Assembly (NCBI GenBank): GCA_947452665.1
Contig: CANGEH010000010.1
Span: 1 to 20,216, forward strand
Direction: 5' to 3'
From: Caulobacteraceae bacterium
GTDB lineage: Bacteria; Pseudomonadota; Alphaproteobacteria; Caulobacterales; Caulobacteraceae
DNA: 20,216 nucleotides
The position numbers were made by a program, and so were the translations under genes. Below the pieces are notes generated by a model, which saw nothing but the letters and a program-made list of their open reading frames with translations, searched no databases and was not told the DNA's origin. Shown one piece after another: positions 7,901-15,400 of this stretch. Numbering within the stretch: the first letter of the stretch is position 1; each line of letters opens with the position of its first letter.

Positions 7901-9097
7901 CTATGGCCGCTCGAATATGGCCGCCAGACCCTGGCCGCCGCCAACACACATGGTCTCGAGGCCATAGCGGCCTTTACGGCGCTCGAGCTCATACATCATG
8001 GTCGCCAAGATCCGCCCGCCCGTGGCGGCAATCGGGTGGCCGAGCGAAATGCCTGAGCCATTGACGTTCAAACGCTCTGGATCATGCCAGTTCCAGCCCT
8101 TAAGCACGGCCAGGACCTGACAGGCAAAGGCCTCGTTCAGCTCAACCAGATCCATCTTGTCGACGGTGAGCCCTGTCCGGGCCATTAGCTTTTCGACGGC
8201 GGGAACCGGGCCATAGCCCATAGTGCCGGGGTGACAGCCTGCTGCGGCCCAGCCGACCAGATAGCCCATGGGCTCAAGACCAAGCTCGGCGAGCTTGTCC
8301 TCGGCCACGATCAGACAGGCGGCAGCGGCATCGTTTTGTTGGCTAGAATTGCCCGCCGTGACCACGCCATCCTTCATGATGGGGCGAAGGGCGGCCATGC
8401 TGGCCACCGTCGCATCGCTGCGCACGCCTTCGTCACGGCTGACCAGCACCGGATCGCCCTTGCGCTGAGGCACGCTGATCGGGACCAGTTCTTGATCAAA
8501 GGCGCCCCTAGCCCAGGCCGCGACGGCGCGCGCATGGCTTTGGGCGGCGTATTCATCTGACGCCTCGCGGCTGATATTGTGCTCGCGCGCCAGGTTTTCG
8601 GCGGTCTCGATCATGCCGGAAATCTTGCCAAAGCGCTCGACGGGCTGGGAGCGCTCGCGCCCGCGCTCAAGCCGGTCATGCAGGGTGACCGAGCCAGCCC
8701 GCGCCCCGCCGCGCATATCGGTGGTATAGTATTCAACATTGCTCATGCTCTCGACACCGCCAGCAATCACGACATCGGCGGCCCCGGTCTGGACCATCAT
8801 GGCCGCATTGACGATGGCTTGCAGCCCACCGCCGCAACGGCGATCCACCTGACTACCGGGCACCTCGATGGGAAGGTCGGCGGCAAGGGCGGCCCAGCGG
8901 CCAATACAGGGCGTCTCGCCATTGGCATAGCTTTGCGCAAACACCACATCCTCGATCCGGGCTGGATCAATGCCGCTGCGGGCCACGACCGCCTTGACCA
9001 CGGCGGCGGCAAGGGCCTCGACCGGCACGGAGGCCATGGAGCCTAGGAATTTTCCAACAGGGGTGCGGACTGGGGCAATAATGGCAGCGCGGCGCAT
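7901..9097 (-). CDS. Acetyl-CoA C-acyltransferase (thiolase)
   Basis: This is a 398-residue cytosolic thiolase that either condenses two acyl-CoA molecules or cleaves a 3-ketoacyl-CoA. The acyl-accepting Cys88 lies in DRRCGGG, His354 in SLGHPIAATGG and the acid/base Cys384 in CVGGGQG; NEAFA, another thiolase landmark, is present as well. The length is typical. I use the ATG at 9097, which opens MRRAAIIAPVRTPVGKF, the usual thiolase N-terminus; the 46 residues that could be added upstream have no family character. A GGAGA lies about 10 bases before the start. It could serve beta-oxidation or acetoacetyl-CoA formation, and nothing nearby (no hydratase, dehydrogenase or polymer synthase gene) decides between them. 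The next gene downstream is the exported M14 hydrolase, whose link to thiolase chemistry is unclear. Confidence 0.93.
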   Translation of the reverse strand: MRRAAIIAPVRTPVGKFLGSMASVPVEALAAAVVKAVVARSGIDPARIEDVVFAQSYANGETPCIGRWAALAADLPIEVPGSQVDRRCGGGLQAIVNAAMMVQTGAADVVIAGGVESMSNVEYYTTDMRGGARAGSVTLHDRLERGRERSQPVERFGKISGMIETAENLAREHNISREASDEYAAQSHARAVAAWARGAFDQELVPISVPQRKGDPVLVSRDEGVRSDATVASMAALRPIMKDGVVTAGNSSQQNDAAAACLIVAEDKLAELGLEPMGYLVGWAAAGCHPGTMGYGPVPAVEKLMARTGLTVDKMDLVELNEAFACQVLAVLKGWNWHDPERLNVNGSGISLGHPIAATGGRILATMMYELERRKGRYGLETMCVGGGQGLAAIFERP

Positions 9098-9159
9098 GGG
9101 TGTCTTATCTCCGATCGAGTGGATTGCCTTTATGAACCGGGCTTTGACTTGACCCAAGG

Positions 9160-9237
9160 CCAAAATCGGACACCAATCGTGTTTCCAAACCGCGCAATAG
9201 GGGCGGTATTCGGGGGAGCACCAAAATGACACCAATC
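9160..9237. repeat. Imperfect direct repeat flanking the MAPEG start codon
   Basis: CCAAAATCGGACACCAATC at 9160-9178 recurs as CCAAAATGACACCAATC at 9221-9237; the copies differ only by a 2-base insertion. The second copy contains the start codon of the MAPEG gene, and the first lies between it and the divergent thiolase. It could be a pair of regulator sites or a small tandem duplication. Confidence 0.4.
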
Positions 9238-9621
9238 TTGACCATACTTGCCTGGACCCTGGTCCTGGCCTTTGCCCAGATCCTAGCCTTTGATTTTGCC
9301 CGCACCGGCCAATACGGGATTAAGTGGAATACGGGTCCGCGCGATGAGGCCATGCCGCCCTTAAGTGCCATTGCTGAGCGTCTGCGCCGGGCGCAAGACA
9401 ATCTCTACGAGACCCTGCCATTGTTTATCGCTGCGGTCTTGATTGCCCATGCTGCGGGCAAGGAAAATGCCCAAACCCTTTTGGGCGCGCAAATCTATCT
9501 GGTTGGCCGCGTGGTCTATGTGCCGCTCTATGCGTTTGGCGTGCGCCAGGTGCGGTCATTGGTCTGGCTTGCCAGCACGGCTGGCCTGATCATGATCGTC
9601 TGGAACCTTTTGGTCGGCTGA
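9226..9621 (+). CDS. MAPEG family membrane protein
   Basis: This 131-residue protein has four predicted membrane helices, about residues 3-22, 60-80, 83-103 and 107-128. The stretch RAQDNLYETLPLF at about 55-67 matches the conserved RAxxNxxExLP segment of MAPEG proteins (membrane-associated proteins in eicosanoid and glutathione metabolism). Members bind glutathione in eukaryotes; the role of the many bacterial ones is largely undefined. GGGGGAG stands 8 bases before the ATG, a strong ribosome binding site. It is divergent from the thiolase, and the acetyltransferase gene begins a few bases after its stop, so these two probably share a transcript. The family is clear; the substrate is not. 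Confidence 0.88.
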   Translation: MTPILTILAWTLVLAFAQILAFDFARTGQYGIKWNTGPRDEAMPPLSAIAERLRRAQDNLYETLPLFIAAVLIAHAAGKENAQTLLGAQIYLVGRVVYVPLYAFGVRQVRSLVWLASTAGLIMIVWNLLVG

Positions 9622-9636
9622 TTTGACTTGAGCGTT

Positions 9637-10179
9637 ATGGACTTTCAAAGCGGGTCGGGGCCTTTACAGGCCCCGACCCTGCAGACCAAGCGCCTGACCC
9701 TGCGCGCGCATACACTGGATGATTTTGCCGACAGCCTGGCGCTATGGAGCAATGTGCATGTCACCCGCTTTATCGGTGGTCGGCCCGCCAGCGCCACAGA
9801 GGTCTGGGCGCGCCTAATGACCTATGCCGGGCACTGGACCCTGATGGGCTTTGGCTATTGGGCCGTGATCGAGACCCAGTCTGGCCGATTCATTGGCGAG
9901 GTTGGGCTGGCCTATAATCGCCGCGATATAGACCCGCCCCTAGACCAGTGCCCAGAAAGCGGTTGGGCTTTTACACCCAAGGTCCATGGCCTTGGCTATG
10001 CCAGCGAGGCTGTGCGTGCAGCACTGGCCTGGACCGACCAGCATTTTGGCCGCACAGACAGTGTCTGTATGATTGACCCCGCCAATGAGCCCTCGATCTG
10101 GGTGGCCAAACGCTGTGGCTATCGCCTGCGCGGCGAGGCCCAGTATCGGGGCAGCAAGACCTTGATCTTTGAGCGCTAG
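9637..10179 (+). CDS. GNAT family N-acetyltransferase (RimJ/RimL-like)
   Basis: This is a cytosolic acetyl-CoA-dependent acyltransferase of about 180 residues. It opens with TKRLTLRAHTLDD, the usual start of the RimJ/RimL-type branch. A central beta strand FIGEVGL precedes the acetyl-CoA loop VHGLGYASEAVRAAL (motif A), and the C-terminal PANEPSIWVAKRCGY is the classic motif B. Targets in this branch include ribosomal proteins, N-termini and antibiotics, and none can be chosen here. It follows the MAPEG gene by 15 bases. A TTG at 9628 is in frame three codons earlier and could be used; neither start has a convincing ribosome binding site. The TAG stop shares CTAG (10176-10179) with the stop of the convergent DUF885 gene. 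Confidence 0.87.
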   Translation: MDFQSGSGPLQAPTLQTKRLTLRAHTLDDFADSLALWSNVHVTRFIGGRPASATEVWARLMTYAGHWTLMGFGYWAVIETQSGRFIGEVGLAYNRRDIDPPLDQCPESGWAFTPKVHGLGYASEAVRAALAWTDQHFGRTDSVCMIDPANEPSIWVAKRCGYRLRGEAQYRGSKTLIFER

Positions 10180-12026
10180 GCCTTGGCCGCTTCAGCGATA
10201 TAGCGGTCAATTTCGCGGCCTAGCACCGTCAAGGGAACGGCGCCGGTCTTGACGACCGTGTCATTAAAGGCGCGCAGGTCATAGCGGTTGCCGAGCGCCG
10301 CCTTGGCCATATCGCGCAGGCGGTTAATCTCGGTATGGCCGACCTTATAGCCACAGGCCTGGCCCGGCGTGGCGCAATAGCGGTCAATCTCGCTGGTCAT
10401 GGCAGCACGGGTTCGGCCAGAATTGGCCACGGCCCAGTCAATGGCCTGATCGCGGCTCCAGCGCTTGGCATGCAGGCCCGTATCGACCACTAGCCGCACA
10501 GCGCGGAACTTTTGCGCCTGCAAATAACCCAGCTGACCGGCCCAGTCATCGTCATACATGCCGATCTCATCGGCTAATTGCTCGGCATAAAGCGCCCAAC
10601 CCTCGACATAGGCATTAAAGCCGCTGAGCAGGACTCTGATGAGCGGCACGTCGCCGCTTTCGGTCAGATATGCGCCCTGCCAGGCATGCCCCGGCACGGT
10701 CTCATGATAGGTCAGGCTTGGCAGGCTAAAGCGCGGCCAATTGGCCGTGGATTTCAGATTGATATAATAGGTCGAGGGCCGTGTTCCATCGAGCGAGCCG
10801 GTATTCATATAGCCCTGGGCCGCCCCGTCCTGAATATCCTCCGGCACGCGCTTGACCAGGACGGGTGCTTTCATGGTCAGGCCAAAGGCATCTTTCAGCC
10901 TTGGCCGAACCGCAGCAATGCGGCCATTGAGATAGGCAATCAGTTGTTCGCGGCCTTGGTCATCATTGGAAAACAGGTATTGCGGCTGTTTGCTTAAGGC
11001 CGTCATCCGCTCGCCGACCGAGCCTTGGGTGAGGCCCTGCTTGGCCAAGAGGCTGTCCATTCGAGCCTCAATGGCCTTGTTCTGGTCGAGCCCCATCTGG
11101 TGGATCTGGGCGGGGGTCAGGCTTGTGCTCGTCCCGACTTTTAACAGCCAAGCATAATAGGCCTCACCGTCTTTCAGTTTCCACACGCCGGCATCGCTAT
11201 TTGCGGCCTTGGCCACCTTTTCTAGGGCCTCGGTCTGGCGGGCCAGGGCGGGATAGACCTCGGCCTCGACCATCTTGGCAGCCCGGGCCTCAAAATCGCC
11301 GCCAAGGCCTAGCGCCTTGGTGCGGGTGGCGAGGGACTGGGTCATGCGCGATTGGGCTGCTGAGGGCTGGACCATGCCAGTCAATTGGCCGATCGCATTA
11401 CGCAGCAAAAAGTCAGGCGCGGTCACGCCATGACCCGCATCGCGGGCAATGCGCTGGTTTTCTTGGTCCAAAAGCCGAGCAAACCCTGATAGGCGGGCAA
11501 GATAGGCCTCTGCATCAGCCTTGGTAGCGATCTGATGGTGGCTGTCGAGAAATTCCGGAACACTGGAAAAGCTTGAGGTCATTTGATTGACCAGATAGGG
11601 CGTGGCGCTCTCGTCCATGACGGCATTCAAGGTGTTTTCACCAAAATCAAACTGGCCACCGTCGCGGCCAAGCTCAAGGGCATAGGTCACCACGCCCTTG
11701 GAAAGCTGCCCCCCCGCAGACAGGTCCGGGTCCTGAAACTTGGCAAGGTCGGCGAGCACGTCTTGGCAAAGCTTGGTGCTATCGGCCGCCGCGCCGATCG
11801 ACTGGTCCGAGAGCCTGGACTTAAGGCCTGACCTTGGGCCCTTATCAAGGCCAAGCGAGGTCGCCGTTTCAGGCGCGCTGACCAAGAGTGTATTGGCCAA
11901 TTGCTCGAGCCGCAGATTTAGCGCTGCATCCTGGCCCCCAGTCGCCGCCCATCCCGCTTGCGGCAGGGCACTGGCCAGGCCCAAGGCCCCGGCCGATAGC
12001 ATAAGTTCACGACGGTCGAGGTGCAT
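10176..12026 (-). CDS. Tat-exported DUF885 family metallopeptidase-like protein
   Basis: This 616-residue protein belongs to the DUF885 group, which has a predicted zinc peptidase fold. The N-terminus has a twin-arginine motif, DRRELM at residues 4-9, a hydrophobic core and a likely cleavage after GWA near residue 27, so it should reach the periplasm folded. HETVPGH at 441-447 gives the HExxxxH pair of His ligands with a Glu, and Glu475 in AYVEGWALYAE is a plausible third ligand, as in gluzincin-like enzymes. NLKSTANWPRFSLPSLTYHE is typical of the family. The ATG at 12026 is preceded by GAGGA. It is divergent from the broken S9 peptidase, so this locus may once have held two exported peptidases. 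The substrate is unknown. Confidence 0.88.
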   Translation of the reverse strand: MHLDRRELMLSAGALGLASALPQAGWAATGGQDAALNLRLEQLANTLLVSAPETATSLGLDKGPRSGLKSRLSDQSIGAAADSTKLCQDVLADLAKFQDPDLSAGGQLSKGVVTYALELGRDGGQFDFGENTLNAVMDESATPYLVNQMTSSFSSVPEFLDSHHQIATKADAEAYLARLSGFARLLDQENQRIARDAGHGVTAPDFLLRNAIGQLTGMVQPSAAQSRMTQSLATRTKALGLGGDFEARAAKMVEAEVYPALARQTEALEKVAKAANSDAGVWKLKDGEAYYAWLLKVGTSTSLTPAQIHQMGLDQNKAIEARMDSLLAKQGLTQGSVGERMTALSKQPQYLFSNDDQGREQLIAYLNGRIAAVRPRLKDAFGLTMKAPVLVKRVPEDIQDGAAQGYMNTGSLDGTRPSTYYINLKSTANWPRFSLPSLTYHETVPGHAWQGAYLTESGDVPLIRVLLSGFNAYVEGWALYAEQLADEIGMYDDDWAGQLGYLQAQKFRAVRLVVDTGLHAKRWSRDQAIDWAVANSGRTRAAMTSEIDRYCATPGQACGYKVGHTEINRLRDMAKAALGNRYDLRAFNDTVVKTGAVPLTVLGREIDRYIAEAAKA

Positions 12027-12097
12027 TGCGGTCCATCCTCAAAAACAAGCCGCCAAACTAGGCTTCTAGGACCGCCCGTGGCAAGGCCAGCCTGCCT

Positions 12098-12115
12098 GCC
12101 AATTTGGCTTGCCAA
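12098..12115. promoter_or_regulatory. Overlapping GCCAA/TTGGC inverted repeats
   Basis: Between the divergent DUF885 and S9 genes, GCCAA-T-TTGGC-TT-GCCAA forms two overlapping perfect inverted repeats. This resembles a dyad operator, but GCCAA and TTGGC are common words in this sequence, so chance is possible. Confidence 0.22.
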
Positions 12116-12196
12116 AATTATTATAAATGTTGCGACCTTGACGTGCTTTTATGCGTCTTGTCATGTGATTGCCGCGGCGTTTAAGGGGGGCAGGCC

Positions 12197-13035
12197 ATGC
12201 GCATAACCGGGTTGATAATCGCGGCCATGGTCGCCATGCTGGGCCTTATGGCGAAGGCTGCGCCGCCCACCGCCTCTGTGCCCCTGTCCGTCTATGGCCG
12301 ACTGCCTAGCGTCCAGAATCTGGCCCTGTCGCCGAGCGGCAAGCTTATGATGGCCCAAGTGTCCGACAATGGGGCGTCCATCCTGCAAATCTGTGATGCC
12401 GAGACCTTGGAGACGGTCCGTAAGATTGCCTTGCCATCGTCAAAATTGCGCCGCCTTCAATGGGCCGATGATACCCACATCCTCTTGACCTATTCGGTCG
12501 CGCAGTCGGTCAATGGCCTGAGCGATCCCAAGCGCGAATGGTATTTGGCATCAAAATTTGATCTTGAGACCGGTAAGGTCCGCTATCTCTTGGCAAATAA
12601 TCGCGATGGCCTGAATAGCTTGGCAGCTTGACCCGTTGTGTATGCGCACCCAAAGACGGGTTATGCCCTGCGGATATGCGTCGTCATTTGGATTATGTGA
12701 AGTTAAAATATCACGGTCCATGGACACCAGCGACCCGCTATTGGCGCGAATATCTGAATATCAAAAACGAGACTGATCCCATCCTTCAAGTGATTTCACC
12801 GGTTTTCCATGCCGATAAGGCCTCGGTGTCTATCTTGCTGATCCATGGTTCAGACGACACCGTGGTGTCGCCTGACCAGAGCCGACGGATGGCTGATGCG
12901 CTTAAGCGGGCCGGAAAGGTGGTCGAACTGGTGGAGATGAAGGGTGAAGACCATTGGCTTTCGGTTGCCGATACCCGTCAACAGATGCTGACCCGTTCGG
13001 CGCAGTTCCTGAGCCAGTGTAACCCTGCAGGGTGA
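12197..13035 (+). pseudogene. S9 prolyl oligopeptidase-like gene with its middle deleted
   Basis: Two frames in different phases carry the two ends of one exported S9-type peptidase. The first (12197-12631, 144 residues) has a Sec signal peptide ending near AKA and propeller-like text (LALSPSGKLMMAQVSDNG, then LETGKVRYLLANNRDGLN). The second (from about 12619 to 13035) carries the end of the alpha/beta-hydrolase domain: ISPVFHADKASVSILLIHGSDDTVV with the triad Asp, and GEDHWLS with the triad His. The GxSxGG segment with the serine nucleophile is missing, as is most of the propeller; against a usual length near 650-700 residues, some 350-400 residues are gone. The phase also shifts at the junction, near 12610-12650. 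It cannot encode an active peptidase. The last 134 bases overlap the convergent GT2 gene. Production of a short stable N-terminal protein cannot be excluded. Confidence 0.85.
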
Positions 13036-15400
13036 TCGGGGTCTTGTCCGTAGACGGCCTAGATTCTGCCGCCGCGGTCGCAAACGGATTGCGCGATGTA
13101 ATGCGCCAGGCCCGCTCCTTTAGCACCTCCTTGATCACCGCAACCCGGGCGAGGATGTTTTTCAGCGCTGCAAACATGAACAGGGATGTGACCAGATAAT
13201 ACAGGAACCAGCCCCTGTTTTTTTTGATCTCAGGATCGGCATTGTGCCAGGTAAAAATCAACTGCCCGGGCCCTGTGGCCATGATGAAAAGGGTGAAAAA
13301 CACAAAGATCGGGACCAGCCAGTCGAGCTTGAAAATGCCGCCCGCACGAATGGACCAAAACGCGATCAGGGGCACCATCTGCATGGAGATCCAGGGAAAG
13401 ACTTCACGCCAGGCCAGCAGGTGAAAGGCGCCAAGCTTTTGCTGAACCGTGAGTTTTTTTGAGCGCAGCATGGGCCACATATCGCGCACCGAGGCCTGCA
13501 GCCAGCCTTGGGCCCATCTTACTCTCTGGTTGACCAGGCAGCGGAAGGTCAGAGGCGAAAGCTCGCGCGAGATCAGCCACGGATCTGTGATGATACGGCC
13601 ACCTTGTTCAATCACGCGCAAGGAAGAGTCGATGTCCTCGGTCATCATAAAGCCATGCATGCGGGTCTGGCGCAAAAGGTCGGTCTTCCAATAGCCGTTA
13701 CTGCCGCCAAATATTCCAAAGCCATGCATACGCGCGCGGCCGGGATGGCTCACCGCATAGATTTGCTCGAACTCGACAGCGACCATTTTGGCGACCCAGG
13801 AAGCCTTGCCATTGCGGATCAGGCAGCGGCCCTGAACCACATCAGCCTTGGTCGACAACCACCGCCAAGCCCTGGCAAAACTGCCCATATCGGGGTGATG
13901 GTCAGCATCGAATATGCCGGTGAACACGCCTGTGGTTAGCGATAGGGCCGCATTGACATTTTGGGCCTTGGAATGGCTGTCCTTGACCCGGACCAAGACA
14001 AGCCTTGGATCGCGGGCGCTGATCGCGCGCAATTCGTCCTCAATGGCCAAGTCTCGCGGCGTATTATAGGCCAAGATCACCTGTAAGGGGCCGGGATAGT
14101 CCTGTTTCAAGAAGCATTCGACGGTTTCAATAATGGTTGCCGCCTCATTGGGCAGATAGGCGGCAATAATCGCGCTGGCCGCCGGATAGGGCGAATGCGG
14201 CTCGGCCGGCGGGTCAATGCGCTGCAGCGACAAGACCCCCTCGACCCAGATCAGCGAAGCGGTCACAAACATCATGACGACCAAGGCCAGATAAACAATG
14301 CCACTGACATCGACCGCTGCGGACATCGTGCTCATATAAAATAGAAACGGCAGGGCCCAGCCGATGGCAAAGCTTGCCAGCACCTGTAGCGGCAGGCGCA
14401 GCCGCTCGAAGCTACCGGCCAGAGGCACGGATGGGCGCGGCTTTGGATTAAGCTTGAGCATTTCGGACTGAAACATGACCGGCTCAAGGTCCAGATGCGG
14501 CAGTGCAAATTCTAGGGCAATGGCCGCCTCATCGAGTACTGCCTGGGCATTTTGGCCCTTGGATAGGTGTGAATAGCCAACCACCGGCGTGATCCGAACC
14601 ACCAATCTTTCGCTTTTAAAGGGTTGGTTGACCAGAATCCGGGACAAGTCATGCAGCTCGCGCCGGGCCTCGGTGGGTGTGCGGCCGGTCAGCATGAGCA
14701 GAAAATCGCCATCGGGACTGCGGGCCGCCAGATCGAGGGGGCGCAGGCGCGCGGCCATAAATTCACCGACCTGACGCGCTAGCGCCGAACCAACCGGCGC
14801 ACCATGGCGACCATGCAGATCGGACAATTCCTTGAGGCGGATATGGGCGATAACCGCAGGGTGCCCTAGGCGGATAATGCGTTGCCGCTCGGTATCGATC
14901 TCGGCCAAAAACGTCTTGAGGCTGAGAAGACCGCTTGGCCGATCTTCGCGCAATTGGTCGGCAGGTGTGGTCGGACGTTCAAGGCGGGCCCTGATGCGGG
15001 CCAATAGTTCATCACTGTTTACCGGTTGAAGCAGATAGTCGTCGGCTCCAAGGCTAAGGCTTCGGATGCTGTCACTGACGCGGGTGTCCGGTGCCATAAA
15101 GATCAGCGGAATACTGCGGGTCGTGCGATCCGAGCGCACGTGGCCCAAAAGTTCCAGGCCGTCCATTTCCGGAATTTCCAAATCCGACACGATCAGGTCT
15201 GGCGTGGATTGTTGCAGATAGCGAAGCGCGTCCTTGCCCGTATCGGCGCGCAATATGATCAGGCCAGCGGTTTCCAGATCGGTGGTCAAGGCCCCGTCTG
15301 CGCCCGAATGGTCGCCAACGATCAGAACGGTTTTTTGAACGGCCGAGATGGGGACGCTGCGGGGCATTGCGCCCATTGGGTTTTCTGAATGAAGGGTCAC
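12902..15400 (-). CDS. Receiver/pseudo-GGDEF/GT2 fusion: predicted c-di-GMP-responsive polysaccharide synthase
   Basis: This 832-residue fusion has three parts. Residues 23-140 form a response-regulator receiver with phosphoacceptor Asp73 (SDLEIPEMDG); Gly29, Ala103 and Gln125 replace the usual acidic, Thr/Ser and Lys residues. Residues 157-300 form a GGDEF-like domain with PDGDF (229-233) in place of GGDEF, yet RPLD (220-223) stands five residues before it, where the c-di-GMP inhibitory site lies. Membrane helices at about 334-356 and 365-391 lead to a GT2 catalytic domain with DAD (498-500), TED (587-589) and QRVRW (625-629), the marks of processive beta-glycan synthases, and three more helices to about 755. 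The GTG start at 15400 overlaps the upstream stop as GTGA and has GAGGT seven bases before it. The Pro-rich tail runs antisense to the S9 remnant. The polymer made is unknown. Confidence 0.9.
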   Translation of the reverse strand: MTLHSENPMGAMPRSVPISAVQKTVLIVGDHSGADGALTTDLETAGLIILRADTGKDALRYLQQSTPDLIVSDLEIPEMDGLELLGHVRSDRTTRSIPLIFMAPDTRVSDSIRSLSLGADDYLLQPVNSDELLARIRARLERPTTPADQLREDRPSGLLSLKTFLAEIDTERQRIIRLGHPAVIAHIRLKELSDLHGRHGAPVGSALARQVGEFMAARLRPLDLAARSPDGDFLLMLTGRTPTEARRELHDLSRILVNQPFKSERLVVRITPVVGYSHLSKGQNAQAVLDEAAIALEFALPHLDLEPVMFQSEMLKLNPKPRPSVPLAGSFERLRLPLQVLASFAIGWALPFLFYMSTMSAAVDVSGIVYLALVVMMFVTASLIWVEGVLSLQRIDPPAEPHSPYPAASAIIAAYLPNEAATIIETVECFLKQDYPGPLQVILAYNTPRDLAIEDELRAISARDPRLVLVRVKDSHSKAQNVNAALSLTTGVFTGIFDADHHPDMGSFARAWRWLSTKADVVQGRCLIRNGKASWVAKMVAVEFEQIYAVSHPGRARMHGFGIFGGSNGYWKTDLLRQTRMHGFMMTEDIDSSLRVIEQGGRIITDPWLISRELSPLTFRCLVNQRVRWAQGWLQASVRDMWPMLRSKKLTVQQKLGAFHLLAWREVFPWISMQMVPLIAFWSIRAGGIFKLDWLVPIFVFFTLFIMATGPGQLIFTWHNADPEIKKNRGWFLYYLVTSLFMFAALKNILARVAVIKEVLKERAWRITSRNPFATAAAESRPSTDKTPITLQGYTGSGTAPNGSASVDGYRQPKANGLHPSSPPVRPPFRPA

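Noticed and set aside
9098..9235. N-terminal extension of the thiolase by 46 codons
   Set aside because: The extension has no family similarity and crosses the MAPEG promoter and start; the ATG at 9097 gives the standard thiolase N-terminus.
12628..13035. The second S9 frame as an independent small gene starting at TTG 12628
   Set aside because: Its first dozen residues have no start context or signal peptide, and the rest is the tail of an S9 catalytic domain without its serine; a deletion remnant is simpler.
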